Positions 41,659-50,863 of a stretch of 58,938 nt of DNA are shown one piece after another; the stretch's first letter is position 1, and each line of letters starts with the position of its first letter. A program made the position numbers and the translations under genes. Source of the stretch: Herbaspirillum autotrophicum (GTDB lineage Bacteria > Pseudomonadota > Gammaproteobacteria > Burkholderiales > Burkholderiaceae_D); the NCBI RefSeq assembly GCF_001189915.1, contig NZ_LFLS01000039.1, forward strand, positions 1 through 58,938. The letters are read 5' to 3'. The notes beneath the pieces were generated by a model. It was given only the letters and a program-made list of their open reading frames with translations. It did no database searches and was not told the DNA's origin.

Positions 41659-42927
41659 ATGAACCATCCTACTCTGCCCACTACTCCCCTGCATCCGGCA
41701 CCGCTGACAGGTCTGCCGCACAGCGGCGATCTGCGTACCGAACAATTGCCGTCGCAGGCGCGTTTGCTGTTCCAGATGCTGCGCAAGATGGAATACGGCA
41801 ATCTGCGCATGCATCTGCCCGATGGCCAGACGGCATTCTTCGGCAGCCATGCCGATCAGCAGATGGCCGCCGTCACCATCACGCTGAAAAACTGGAATGT
41901 CTGCTATGCCGCCTTGCGTTCGGGTGATATCGGTTTCGCCGAAAGTTATATCGACGGCGACTGGCATACCGATAATCTGCCGGGACTGATCGAACTGTTC
42001 GTGCACAACCGCGAAGCCATCGAGTCGGCCATTTATGGGACCTGGTGGGGCAATCTGTTTTACCGCATCAAACATCTGCTGAACCGCAACTCGAAACACG
42101 GCAGCCGCAAAAATATCCACGCCCACTACGATATCGGCAATGCCTTTTATGACTTGTGGCTGGACCCGTCGATGACCTATTCCAGCGCGCTGTTTTCGGG
42201 CGCGCCCGGGCAGACGCTGGAACAGGCACAACAAGCCAAATACAGTCGCATCTTGCAGCAATTGCAAGTGCCGGATGGCGCGCGCATCCTGGAAATCGGC
42301 TGCGGCTGGGGCGGCTTCGCCGAACTTGCGATCCGTCAGCAACAAGCGCAGGTCACCGGCCTGACCCTGTCTTCCGAGCAATTGCAGTTTGCCCGCGACC
42401 GGCTCAGCGCTGCCGGTCTGGCGGCCAATGCCGACCTGCAACTGACAGATTATCGCGACGTCCATCAACAGTTCGACGGCATCGCCTCGATTGAAATGTT
42501 TGAAGCCGTCGGCGAACAATTCTGGCCCGGCTACTTCCAGTGCCTCAAGCGCAACCTGAAACCGGGCGGCCGTGCCTGCATCCAGACCATCGTCATCGCC
42601 GACGCCCTGTTTGCCCGCTATCGCAAAAGCAGCGACTTCATCCAGCAATATATTTTCCCCGGCGGCATGCTGCCGTCACCCTCGGAATTCTGCGAGCAGG
42701 CGCGCCGTCAGGGTCTGTCGGTGGTCAACAGTTATGCCTTCGGTCAGGATTATGCGCACACCCTGGCCTTGTGGCGCGAGCAATTCAAGGCATGCCAGCG
42801 TGAGGTCAAGGCACAAGGCTTCGATGACCGCTTCCTGCGCACCTGGGATTTCTATCTGGCCTATTGCGAGGCGGGCTTCCGCGCCGGTAGCATCAACGTC
42901 ATGCAGTTCACGCTGCAAAAGGACTGA
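41659..42927 (+). CDS. Cyclopropane-fatty-acyl-phospholipid synthase-like methyltransferase
   Basis: A 422-residue SAM-dependent methyltransferase. YDIGNAFYDLWLDPSMTYSS and QAKYSRILQQLQVPDGA precede the SAM site ILEIGCGWGGFAELAIRQ. The SIEMFEAVGEQFWPGYF segment and FIQQYIFPGGMLPSP are typical of the CFA synthase family. The N-terminal 100 residues match the extended form found in this operon type. It would methylate unsaturated acyl chains of phospholipids; whether the product is cyclopropane or another modified acyl chain is open. Confidence 0.93.
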   Translation: MNHPTLPTTPLHPAPLTGLPHSGDLRTEQLPSQARLLFQMLRKMEYGNLRMHLPDGQTAFFGSHADQQMAAVTITLKNWNVCYAALRSGDIGFAESYIDGDWHTDNLPGLIELFVHNREAIESAIYGTWWGNLFYRIKHLLNRNSKHGSRKNIHAHYDIGNAFYDLWLDPSMTYSSALFSGAPGQTLEQAQQAKYSRILQQLQVPDGARILEIGCGWGGFAELAIRQQQAQVTGLTLSSEQLQFARDRLSAAGLAANADLQLTDYRDVHQQFDGIASIEMFEAVGEQFWPGYFQCLKRNLKPGGRACIQTIVIADALFARYRKSSDFIQQYIFPGGMLPSPSEFCEQARRQGLSVVNSYAFGQDYAHTLALWREQFKACQREVKAQGFDDRFLRTWDFYLAYCEAGFRAGSINVMQFTLQKD

Positions 42928-42928
42928 G

Positions 42929-43555
42929 ATGCGCCGCGCCTTGTCGCCATCGCTGTGGTTGCGGATCGCTCTGCATGCCGGCCTGTATGCGCTGTTGCTC
43001 GGATGGTTGTGGGCCGGTACCGCCGCCGCAGCCGGCAGCATGGTCCCGGCCGGCATCGCCGCTGCCGTACCTGATGCGCGTCTGGCCGGACAAGGCAGCT
43101 ATCGCTGGTTCGGCTTGCTGATCTACGACGCCGAACTGTGGGTCGGTCGTGACGGTGTTCGCAACGATGCCGCGACTTCAGCAATGCCAGCGCCGTTCGC
43201 ACTGAGCTTGCGTTACGGCCGGGCGCTGGCAGGACGGCGCATTGCCGATGCCAGCGCTGATGAAATGGCGCGTCAGGGATCCGGCACGCCGGCCCAGCGC
43301 GATCAGTGGCGCGAAAAAATGCGTGCCATGTTTCCCGATGTGCAAGACGGCACCCGTCTGACCGGGATTTACCGGCCGGATCGCGGCGTGCAGTTTTACA
43401 AAGATGCGCAGTTGCTGGGCAGCATTGATGACGATGCCTTCGGGCGCGCCTTCTTTGCCATCTGGCTCAGTCCGTCGACCAGTGCGCCGGCGCTGCGCAG
43501 CGCCTTGCTCAAGGGTGCCGCGCCGGGTTCTGCCGCCACTGCGGGGGAGCAATGA
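42929..43555 (+). CDS. Chalcone-isomerase-like exported protein
   Basis: A 208-residue protein with an N-terminal hydrophobic segment (LHAGLYALLLGWLWAGTAAA) that is a signal peptide or anchor. The mature part resembles the bacterial chalcone-isomerase-like domain: GQGSYRWFGLLIYDAELWV, FALSLRYGRALAGRRIADAS, EMARQG and YKDAQLLGSIDDDAFGRAFF. Bacterial members probably bind lipids rather than flavonoids. ATG 42929 follows the previous stop by one base, and its own stop overlaps the MFS gene. Confidence 0.85.
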   Translation: MRRALSPSLWLRIALHAGLYALLLGWLWAGTAAAAGSMVPAGIAAAVPDARLAGQGSYRWFGLLIYDAELWVGRDGVRNDAATSAMPAPFALSLRYGRALAGRRIADASADEMARQGSGTPAQRDQWREKMRAMFPDVQDGTRLTGIYRPDRGVQFYKDAQLLGSIDDDAFGRAFFAIWLSPSTSAPALRSALLKGAAPGSAATAGEQ

Positions 43556-44796
43556 CCCTGACCCGGCCCGCCTTGTTCAGTTACGGCGCCTTCGGCTTGC
43601 CGCTGGCGATGGTGGCGTTGCCGCTGTATGTGTACATTCCACAGTTCTACGCCGAGAAATTCGGCCTGTCGCTGAGCGTCATCGGCGCCGCGCTGTTGTT
43701 GATGCGGCTGCTGGATGCCAGCTTCGACCCGCTGATCGGCCTGGCGCTGGACCGCATCCGCACGCGCCACCGTTATCGCAAGGCGATCTTGCTGGCAACG
43801 CTGCCGCTGACATTCGGCTTTATTGCGCTGTTCCGGCCGCCGGCACTGGACAGCGCGCAGGTATTGCCTTGGTTTGCTGCCGCCTCGGTAACGGTCTACG
43901 CTGGTTTCAGTCTGGCGACCATCAGCTATCAAAGCTGGGGCGCGGCACTGACGCAAGCACTGACACAACGCGCGCGCCTCAGTGCGGCACGCGAAGGATG
44001 CGGCCTGATCGGCGTCATCCTGGCGGCCATCCTGCCGCCGCTGTATGGCATGGATACGTTGTGCTGGCTGTTTGTCGCCAGCCTGCTGCTGAGCTTGTTG
44101 CCCTTGCTGCTGTGGTCGCCCCGCCCGCAACGGCGACCTGAAAATTTGCCGGCCCCGGGTCTGCGCAGCTGGCTGTCACCGTTCCACAATCAGCGCTTCC
44201 GCTGGCTGCTGGCGGCCTTCATGCTCAACGGCATCGCCGCCGCGATTCCGGCCACCCTGTTTCTGTTCTTTGCCAAAGACCGCCTGCAACTCGGGGATCA
44301 GGCCGGCCTGTTTCTGGTGTTGTATTTTGCCGCCGCCGCGCTGTCGATGCCGTTATGGGTCGCGCTGGCCAAGCGTCATGGCGAAGCGCGCGTGTGGATG
44401 GCAGCCATGCTGCTGACCTTGCTGGCGTTCGTCTGGATTGTGCAATTACCGGCGGCGGCGCTATGGTCATTCGGCCTCATCTGCATGCTGACCGGCGCCG
44501 CGCTCGGGGCCGATCTGGTGCTGCCGGCGGCATTGCTGGCAGCAGTGATTGCCAACGCCGGGCACAGCGGCCAGCGCGAAGGCAGTTACTTCGGCTTGTG
44601 GAATTGCGGCAGCAAACTCAATCTGGCGCTGGCCGCCGGCGTCGCGCTGCCGCTGCTGGACTGGCTCGGCTATCGGCCCGGCACCACCAGTGTGGATGGC
44701 ATCGCGGCACTGGTCCTGATTTACGCCGCGTTGCCCTGTCTGTTGAAACTGCTGGCGCTGCTGGTGCTGTGGCGCGCACCGCTGACCGACATTTGA
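43552..44796 (+). CDS. MFS transporter of the photolyase operon
   Basis: A 414-residue membrane protein with about twelve hydrophobic segments. The ARTRHRYRKAI-like loop after segment 2 (ALDRIRTRHRYRKAILLATL) and the GWGAALTQALTQRARLSAAR region suggest a GPH/MFS sugar-cation symporter type. Conserved membership in this operon points to transport linked to the lipid-modification genes rather than nutrient uptake. Its cargo is unknown. Start overlaps the preceding stop by four bases. Confidence 0.88.
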   Translation: MTLTRPALFSYGAFGLPLAMVALPLYVYIPQFYAEKFGLSLSVIGAALLLMRLLDASFDPLIGLALDRIRTRHRYRKAILLATLPLTFGFIALFRPPALDSAQVLPWFAAASVTVYAGFSLATISYQSWGAALTQALTQRARLSAAREGCGLIGVILAAILPPLYGMDTLCWLFVASLLLSLLPLLLWSPRPQRRPENLPAPGLRSWLSPFHNQRFRWLLAAFMLNGIAAAIPATLFLFFAKDRLQLGDQAGLFLVLYFAAAALSMPLWVALAKRHGEARVWMAAMLLTLLAFVWIVQLPAAALWSFGLICMLTGAALGADLVLPAALLAAVIANAGHSGQREGSYFGLWNCGSKLNLALAAGVALPLLDWLGYRPGTTSVDGIAALVLIYAALPCLLKLLALLVLWRAPLTDI

Positions 44797-44836
44797 ACAC
44801 GTGCTTCTCAATCTGCAATCTGACCAAGGACGCATC

Positions 44837-45385
44837 ATGCACCAACACCGCTCCCCGCTCCTGCTCGCCATCGCTGCCGTCGTCATGGCATTGTTGCTCA
44901 GTGCCTGTAGTTCCGGCATTGATCCGGCGTACTACGCCAACCAACAACCCGTGCTCGATCTGAAGCAATATTTCAATGGCCGGCTGCAAGCGCATGGCAT
45001 GTTCCAGGATCGTTCCGGAAAGGTCGTCAAACGCTTTGACGTCGTCATCGATTGCCAGTGGCAAGGCGATACCGGCACGCTCGATGAACACTTTACCTAT
45101 GCCGACGGCACTACCCAGCGGCGCGTCTGGACATTGACCAGGACCGGTCCGGATCGCTACATCGGCCGCGCTGACGACGTCGTCGGCGACGCCATCGGCA
45201 TCACCAGCGGCAATACCCTGCACTGGAATTACGTGCTGGCGTTGCCGGTCGGCGACAAGGTCTACAACGTCAACTTCGACGACCTGATGGTGTTGATGAA
45301 TGACCGCGTCATGCTCAACCGCGCCGTGATGAGCAAATTCGGCATTCATCTCGGTGATGTCACCCTGTCCTTTTACAAACCCTGA
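44837..45385 (+). CDS. DUF3833 lipoprotein
   Basis: A 182-residue lipoprotein with the lipobox LLLSAC after a hydrophobic stretch from residue 8. The rest (QPVLDLKQYFNGRLQAHGMF, KVVKRFDVVIDCQWQGDTG, LDEHFTYADGTTQRRVW) matches the DUF3833 family. Function unknown; the family's operon partners are those found here. I chose ATG 44837 so that the lipobox falls at a usual distance. Confidence 0.9.
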   Translation: MHQHRSPLLLAIAAVVMALLLSACSSGIDPAYYANQQPVLDLKQYFNGRLQAHGMFQDRSGKVVKRFDVVIDCQWQGDTGTLDEHFTYADGTTQRRVWTLTRTGPDRYIGRADDVVGDAIGITSGNTLHWNYVLALPVGDKVYNVNFDDLMVLMNDRVMLNRAVMSKFGIHLGDVTLSFYKP

Positions 45386-45397
45386 GAGCATCCTGCC

Positions 45398-46174
45398 ATG
45401 CGCGCCTTGAACCCTCCCATCACGGACTGGCGGCAACGCCGGGTCTGGATCATCGGCGCTTCCAGCGGCATTGGCGCCGCCACCGCCAGCTTGTTGCTGC
45501 AACAAGGTGCGCGGGTAGCCTTGTCGGCGCGCAGCCAGCACCGACTGGAACTGGTCGCCGCCGGCCATGCGCACAGTCTGGTGTTGCCGCTCGACATCAC
45601 CGACGGCGCTGCGGTGCAACAGGCCCACGCCACGCTGATGGCGCAATGGCAAGGCATCGATCTGGTCCTGATCGTGGCCGGCGTCTATACCGAAATGCGG
45701 GCCGACGATTTCAATCTGGCCGCAGCCGAACAGTTGCTGGACCTCAACCTCAACGGCGTCTTGCGCTGCCTCGATGTGGTGTTGCCGACCTTGTTGCAGC
45801 AGCAACACGGCGCGCTCGGCATCGTGGCCTCGGTGGCCGGCTATCGCGGTTTGCCGAAAGCCCTGATCTACGGCGCCAGCAAGGCCGCGCTGATCAACCT
45901 CAGCGAAACCCTGTTTCTCGATCTGCGGCCACACGGCATCGGTGTCCATCTGATCACGCCCGGTTTTGTCGCCACCCCGCTGACGGCCAATAATGACTTC
46001 CCGATGCCGGCACTGATTACGCCCGAACAAGCTGCCGCCGATATCGTGCACGGCCTCAGGCGCGGCGATTTCCTGATTCATTTTCCGCGCCGCTTTACCA
46101 ATGTCTTGCGCCTCATGCGCATGCTGCCGTATCGTCTGTACTTTGCACTCGTCCACAAGGCTACCGGCTTATGA
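45398..46174 (+). CDS. Short-chain dehydrogenase/reductase
   Basis: A 258-residue SDR enzyme. The NAD(P) site is VWIIGASSGIGAATASLLLQ, the catalytic Ser lies near GIVASVAGYRGLPKAL, and the Tyr/Lys pair is in IYGASKAALINL. The stop overlaps the NTF2-like gene by four bases, suggesting that the two proteins act together. The substrate may be a lipid aldehyde or ketone generated by the operon's other enzymes, but this is a guess. Confidence 0.92.
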   Translation: MRALNPPITDWRQRRVWIIGASSGIGAATASLLLQQGARVALSARSQHRLELVAAGHAHSLVLPLDITDGAAVQQAHATLMAQWQGIDLVLIVAGVYTEMRADDFNLAAAEQLLDLNLNGVLRCLDVVLPTLLQQQHGALGIVASVAGYRGLPKALIYGASKAALINLSETLFLDLRPHGIGVHLITPGFVATPLTANNDFPMPALITPEQAAADIVHGLRRGDFLIHFPRRFTNVLRLMRMLPYRLYFALVHKATGL

Positions 46175-46602
46175 ACCATCAAGAGCACATGCGTGAACTG
46201 GTCGTTTTCTTCGAGACCCTGACGGCCGGCAATACCGAGCGGGTGGCGCAGATCTACGCCGCCGATGCCTTCTTCAAAGACCCGTTCAATGAGGTGCGCG
46301 GTTTGCCGGCGATTCAACAATTGTTCAACCACATGTTCGTGCAAGTCAAAGACCCGCGCTTCGTCGTCACCACCCAGGTATTGCAGAATGATCAGGTATT
46401 TCTGACCTGGGATTTTCTGTTCTACATGCCGCGCTTTGCAAACGCCGAGCAATGTATCCGCGGTGCCACCCATTTTCGCTTCACCGCCGATGGCCGCGTC
46501 AGTTACCATCGCGACTACTGGGATGCCGCCGAAGAGCTGTATGAGAAACTGCCGCTGCTTGGCAGCCTGATGCGCATCCTGAAACGTATCGCCCGTAAAT
46601 AA
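46171..46602 (+). CDS. NTF2/SnoaL-like protein
   Basis: A 143-residue protein with the compact cone-shaped NTF2 fold: LTAGNTERVAQIYAADAFFK, RGLPAIQQLFNHMF, FLTWDFLFYMP and HFRFTADGRVSYHRDYWDAA. It matches the family member that regularly accompanies SDR and photolyase genes in photo-oxidative stress operons. It may be an isomerase or a binding protein. Unlike the homologous-fold gene at 20991 it is intact. Confidence 0.9.
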   Translation: MNHQEHMRELVVFFETLTAGNTERVAQIYAADAFFKDPFNEVRGLPAIQQLFNHMFVQVKDPRFVVTTQVLQNDQVFLTWDFLFYMPRFANAEQCIRGATHFRFTADGRVSYHRDYWDAAEELYEKLPLLGSLMRILKRIARK

Positions 46603-46611
46603 TTATTCCTC

Positions 46612-48129
46612 ATGGCAACATTTGAAAAATCCCTGGTCTGGTTCCGACGCGATTTGCGCGTGACCGACCACGCCGCGCTGTATCACGCCCTCAAACAAAG
46701 CCGTCAGGTGTATTGCGTATTCGTGTATGACCGCGACATCCTCGATCCGCTGCTGAGCGCAGGGGTGCATACCGACCGCCGCATCGACTTCATCATGGCC
46801 GCCGTCGATGAACTCGACAGCGCACTGCGCGACGCCGGTGGCGCGCTGATCGTGCGCCACGCGTCGGCGCCGCAAGAGATTGCAGCGCTGGCGGCAACAC
46901 TGGGCGTCGATGCCGTGTTCGCCAACCACGACTATGAACCGGCGGCGCTGCTGCGTGACACCGGCGTCGAACGCCAACTGCAACAGGATGGCCGCAGCTG
47001 GTTCAGTTTCAAGGATCAGGTGATCTTTGAAAAAGAAGAAGTGCTGACTCAGGCCGGCAAACCGTTTTCTGTTTTCACGCCCTACAAAAATGCCTGGATG
47101 GCCAGACTGGCTGCCGCCGACGGCGAATTCTATTTGCAGCCGTATCCGGTCGAGCGCTATCTGGACCGGCTGGCGCCGCCATGGCAGCGCGCCGATGGCC
47201 GCCCCACCCCGAAACCGACACTCGACAACCTCGGCTTCAAACCGTCCAATCTGCGCGCCTTGCGCATTCCGACCGCCGTCTCCGGCGCGCAGGAGTTGCT
47301 CAACGATTTCCTGCCGCGTCTCGGCCTGTATGGCGATACACGTGATTTTCCGGCGATCAAGGGGCCATCCTATCTGTCGGTGCATTTGCGTTTCGGCACC
47401 ATCTCCATCCGCACGCTGGCACGGCTGGCACTGGAAACCATGCGCGCCGGACAAGGCAGTCGCGGTGCCGCAGTGTGGCTGTCGGAACTGGTCTGGCGCG
47501 ATTTCTATTTCATGATCCTGCATCACCATCCACGCGTCACCGGCTATGCCTTCAAGCCGGAATACGACGCCATCGTGTGGGAAAGCGGTGCTCAGGCCGA
47601 GGCAGATTTTGCGGCATGGTGCGAGGGCCGTACCGGCTATCCGCTGGTCGATGCGGCGATGCTGCAACTGAACCAGACCGGTTACATGCATAACCGCTTG
47701 CGCATGGTTACGGCCAGTTTTCTGACCAAGGATCTGGGCATCGACTGGCGCTGGGGCGAGCGCTACTTTGCCGAAAAACTGAATGACTTCGATCTGTCGG
47801 CCAACAATGGCGGCTGGCAATGGGCGTCGTCATCCGGCTGCGACGCACAACCGTATTTCCGGATTTTCAATCCGGTCACGCAATCTGAAAAATTCGATGC
47901 CGAAGGCAAGTTCATCCGGCGTTACCTGCCGCAACTGAGTGCGTTGCCGGACAAGCGGATTCATGCGCCGTGGTTGTGCGCGCCGATTGAACTGGCTGCG
48001 GCCGGGGTCAACCTCGGCCTCGATTATCCGCGGCCGCTGGTGGATCATGCCGTGGCGCGGCAACGGACCTTGTTGCGCTATGCCGTGGTCAAGAAAAGCA
48101 TCAGCGCGGAAACCGATACCGACGATTGA
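46612..48129 (+). CDS. phr: Deoxyribodipyrimidine photolyase (cryptochrome/photolyase family)
   Basis: The 505-residue flavoprotein repairs UV-induced pyrimidine dimers using blue light. SLVWFRRDLRVTDHAAL is the N-terminal photolyase motif. The FAD-binding C-terminal half has LVWRDFYFMILHHHP, GRTGYPLVDAAMLQLNQTGY, HNRLRMVTASFLTKDL and the signature around NNGGWQWASSSGCDAQPYFR. Class-I CPD photolyase is most likely. It ends the operon and is convergent with the diguanylate cyclase gene nine bases away. No terminator is visible in that spacer. Confidence 0.95.
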   Translation: MATFEKSLVWFRRDLRVTDHAALYHALKQSRQVYCVFVYDRDILDPLLSAGVHTDRRIDFIMAAVDELDSALRDAGGALIVRHASAPQEIAALAATLGVDAVFANHDYEPAALLRDTGVERQLQQDGRSWFSFKDQVIFEKEEVLTQAGKPFSVFTPYKNAWMARLAAADGEFYLQPYPVERYLDRLAPPWQRADGRPTPKPTLDNLGFKPSNLRALRIPTAVSGAQELLNDFLPRLGLYGDTRDFPAIKGPSYLSVHLRFGTISIRTLARLALETMRAGQGSRGAAVWLSELVWRDFYFMILHHHPRVTGYAFKPEYDAIVWESGAQAEADFAAWCEGRTGYPLVDAAMLQLNQTGYMHNRLRMVTASFLTKDLGIDWRWGERYFAEKLNDFDLSANNGGWQWASSSGCDAQPYFRIFNPVTQSEKFDAEGKFIRRYLPQLSALPDKRIHAPWLCAPIELAAAGVNLGLDYPRPLVDHAVARQRTLLRYAVVKKSISAETDTDD

Positions 48130-48138
48130 TGCCCGGTG

Positions 48139-49323
48139 TCAGGAGCTTGCTGCCAGCGCCGGCAATGCGGTGTCGCCGGCATCCGCCAGGACCCGATTGC
48201 GGCCGCCGTGCTTGGCAGCATACAAAGCGCGGTCGGCCCGCACCGCCAACTGTTCGAATGAATCCTCGCCGCCCAGTGTCGCCACCCCGCCGCTGATGCT
48301 GTAACGGCACTCGCCGAATTCACCGCGCACCACCTGCGCCCCGGCCTGTTCGCGCAGACGGTCGGCAATGTGCAATGCGGCATCCGCATCGGCATTCGGC
48401 AGCAACACGCCGAACTCTTCACCGCCCAGACGTCCTACCACATCGCCGCCGCGCAGAAAGCTGCGCGCCATGCGCACGAATTCCTGCAACACCGCATCGC
48501 CGCCGGCATGGCCATAGGTGTCATTGATGCGTTTGAAATGGTCGAGATCGATCAGCAACAAGGACAACGGCCGGCCATGCAGGCGCGCATTCCTGATCTG
48601 CTCCGCCGCCACCGTTTCCAGCCGCTTGCGCGACAAGGCGCCGGTCATGTGATCGTGATTGGCGGCATGCTCCACCTCACCAAGCATGACATCATGGATC
48701 ATCATTACCGCCGACATGGTCATCACCGGCATCACCACGCCGCCCACCGTCAGCAACGCGGTATTCCAGATATTGCCGAACAACAGGTCGCCCGGTTGCG
48801 GATCGAGCACCAGAAAGCAGACCCCGCGGGCAATCTGCGACGCCGCAAAAATCAGCGCCAGCAGCGCCGCGAACCAATAGTTGTAGCGGCTGCGGTTACG
48901 CGGCCGGTAACGGATCAGCAAGGTCGCGATACCAAGGCAGATGACGGCACTGAACGTGGTGGAGACCAGCACCCGGATGGCGACGCTGTCGACCACGTAA
49001 CGCCAGTTGATGATGGCCAGCGTGAGCAGCAGCGTGGCCCCGAGCAACCAGCGCCAGCGCGGTGGCCGCGCCAGGAAGCGGGCGCAGCCGGCGTAATAGC
49101 TGGCGCCCGACAATGCCAGCATGGTATTGCTCAGCACGATTGATAAGGAATCCGGTATCTGCCCGCGTCCGGCCACCAGCAGCAAGGTTGCGATCATCGC
49201 CAGATTGGCGCCAAACCACTCGCGCACGCCCGGAATGCCGGTACGCAGCAGAGAACCAAGCACCATCATCATGGCAAGACACAGCAATGCAGTAGCGACA
49301 ATAATCAGGGTCAGGGGAAACAT
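48139..49323 (-). CDS. Membrane-bound diguanylate cyclase (GGDEF)
   Basis: A 394-residue protein with six or seven N-terminal hydrophobic segments (from FPLTLIIVATALLCLAMMMV) that form a membrane sensor, followed by a GGDEF domain from about residue 215. The active-site motif is RLGGEEFGVLLP, with upstream LLLIDLDHFKRINDTYGHAG. The sequence predicts active cyclic-di-GMP synthesis. An RxxD inhibitory site is not visible at the usual place before the motif (RSFLRGGD). It is a single-gene unit. The sensed signal is unknown. Confidence 0.93.
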   Translation of the reverse strand: MFPLTLIIVATALLCLAMMMVLGSLLRTGIPGVREWFGANLAMIATLLLVAGRGQIPDSLSIVLSNTMLALSGASYYAGCARFLARPPRWRWLLGATLLLTLAIINWRYVVDSVAIRVLVSTTFSAVICLGIATLLIRYRPRNRSRYNYWFAALLALIFAASQIARGVCFLVLDPQPGDLLFGNIWNTALLTVGGVVMPVMTMSAVMMIHDVMLGEVEHAANHDHMTGALSRKRLETVAAEQIRNARLHGRPLSLLLIDLDHFKRINDTYGHAGGDAVLQEFVRMARSFLRGGDVVGRLGGEEFGVLLPNADADAALHIADRLREQAGAQVVRGEFGECRYSISGGVATLGGEDSFEQLAVRADRALYAAKHGGRNRVLADAGDTALPALAASS

Positions 49324-49436
49324 GCAATCCGGCGGGGATAAGTTGATGTACGGCAGCTATTGTAATACCAGCCGGATTGCCCGCCTGCAATTACCCGATC
49401 ATAATCACAAGGTGCTTATTCTGTTTCCAAGGCGGT

Positions 49437-49904
49437 TCAATGCATGCTCTTGGCTGCCGGTGTACCGCCGGCGGCATTGAGCGGCCGGCCAACGGCCTTG
49501 ACGTCGACCGTCTGCCGCTGTTTGTTCTGATCTTCGAAGACCAGACTGACCGGCACCGCATCGCCTTCCCGCACTTGCTGCTTCAGTTCCAGCAACATGA
49601 TGTGATAACTGCCCGGCTTGAGTTCCACCATTTTGCCGGCAGCCAGATCGAGGCCGGTGATCTGGCGCATCTTCATGACATTGTTATCCATCTTCATTTC
49701 ATGAATTTCCACCACATTGGCTACCGGCGATTGTGCCGCCACCAGTTTCACGTTGGTGGTTGAGGTCATCTGCATGAAGGCGCCCGTGGCCTTTTGCGCC
49801 GGCACCGTGGCCCGCACCCACGGATCGGCAATCGTGACTTCGGCACAGGCCAGCGAAGAACCCAGCAGACAGACGGCAGCCAACATTGTATTTTTCATGA
49901 ACAT
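49437..49904 (-). CDS. Periplasmic copper chaperone PCu(A)C
   Basis: A 155-residue precursor with a signal peptide (TMLAAVCLLGSSLACA). The mature protein has the copper-binding pattern of the family: FMQMTSTT supplies Met ligands and VEIHEMKMDNNVMKMRQI gives the His-x-Met pair. GSYHIMLLELKQQV carries the second His/Met pair. It delivers Cu(I) to the CuA site of cytochrome oxidase. It follows the SCO gene by seven bases. Confidence 0.93.
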   Translation of the reverse strand: MFMKNTMLAAVCLLGSSLACAEVTIADPWVRATVPAQKATGAFMQMTSTTNVKLVAAQSPVANVVEIHEMKMDNNVMKMRQITGLDLAAGKMVELKPGSYHIMLLELKQQVREGDAVPVSLVFEDQNKQRQTVDVKAVGRPLNAAGGTPAAKSMH

Positions 49905-49911
49905 GTTTTTC

Positions 49912-50511
49912 TCAGGAAGATTGCAACAGGGTGCGAACGTCTTGTGTCACATCGGCGACGCTCGCTTCGGGGCGCACGGCAAGACGCAGCTTGCCGGCGG
50001 GATCGTACAGATAGCTGATGGCGGTATGGTCCATCGTATAGGAACTGCCGGTCGGCACCTTGGCGTAATACACGCGGAAGGCATCGGCGGTCTTGCGGGT
50101 GTTTTCCAGATCGGTCGACAAGCCGAGGAAGCCCGGATCGAAGGCAGCGGTATAGCTTTTCAACACTTGCGGGGTATCGCGTTCAGGATCAACGGTCACA
50201 AAAATCACTTGCAGGCGGTCGCCGTCCTTGCCAAGACTTTTACGTACCTCGGCGGCACGTGACAGTGCGGTCGGACAGACATCCGGGCATTGCGTGAAAC
50301 CAAAAAATACCAAGACCGCCTTGCCGTGAAAATCGCTCAACGCGACCGGCTTGCCATCGGGATCATTGAGTTTGAAATTCTTGCCGTATTCAGCGCCGGT
50401 GATATCGATGGCCGATGGTGAAAAACTCTGATTTTGCTGACAACCGGCAAGCAGCAACGACAGCCCGAGAAACGCGGCGAGGAAAAATGGATGACGCAAA
50501 CGACGCAACAT
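49912..50511 (-). CDS. SCO1/SenC family copper-binding lipoprotein
   Basis: A 199-residue thioredoxin-fold protein for CuA-site assembly. A lipobox, LLLAGC, follows a hydrophobic start. The copper-binding CxxxC is in FTQCPDVCPTALSR and the third ligand His in TMDHTAISYLYDP. I chose ATG 50511 because GGAG precedes it. It lies just before the PCu(A)C gene, and the two form a copper-delivery unit. The oxidase genes are outside the window. Confidence 0.94.
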   Translation of the reverse strand: MLRRLRHPFFLAAFLGLSLLLAGCQQNQSFSPSAIDITGAEYGKNFKLNDPDGKPVALSDFHGKAVLVFFGFTQCPDVCPTALSRAAEVRKSLGKDGDRLQVIFVTVDPERDTPQVLKSYTAAFDPGFLGLSTDLENTRKTADAFRVYYAKVPTGSSYTMDHTAISYLYDPAGKLRLAVRPEASVADVTQDVRTLLQSS

Positions 50512-50566
50512 GGAGACTCCGGTAGACGTGTGCGATATCGCCCACGCAGGCATGGATGACAGGAAT

Positions 50567-50863
50567 TCAGCGATTCGCCGGGATGACCGGCGCCGCCACT
50601 GCGCGACCGGGGGTATCCCGGCCTGCTGCCGCGGTATTGGCCGGCGCGATGACCGTGGTACAGATATCCCACATGGCAGCCGGAATGCGGCCGGCCACGC
50701 TGGTATATTTCAGCACGGCCGCAATCAGCACGGTGCCGGCCAGCAGCAATAGCAAAATCACTTGAAGATTCGACAAACGCAACGGAACAATTCCTTCGGA
50801 TTGGTTCGGACCACGCGCACTGCGCGGCATGGAAAGATGACGCCCGGTTTTGCGGTACGACAT
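50567..50863 (-). CDS. Possible small single-pass membrane protein
   Basis: A 98-residue frame with one strong hydrophobic segment (NLQVILLLLLAGTVLIAAVL) after a basic, Pro/Arg-containing start (MSYRKTGRHLSMPRSARGPN), and an Ala-rich tail. It precedes the SCO gene by 55 bases and could be part of the copper/oxidase unit. No ribosome site is obvious at ATG 50863, and the true start is uncertain; other codons up to 50932 are open. No family recognised. Confidence 0.45.
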   Translation of the reverse strand: MSYRKTGRHLSMPRSARGPNQSEGIVPLRLSNLQVILLLLLAGTVLIAAVLKYTSVAGRIPAAMWDICTTVIAPANTAAAGRDTPGRAVAAPVIPANR

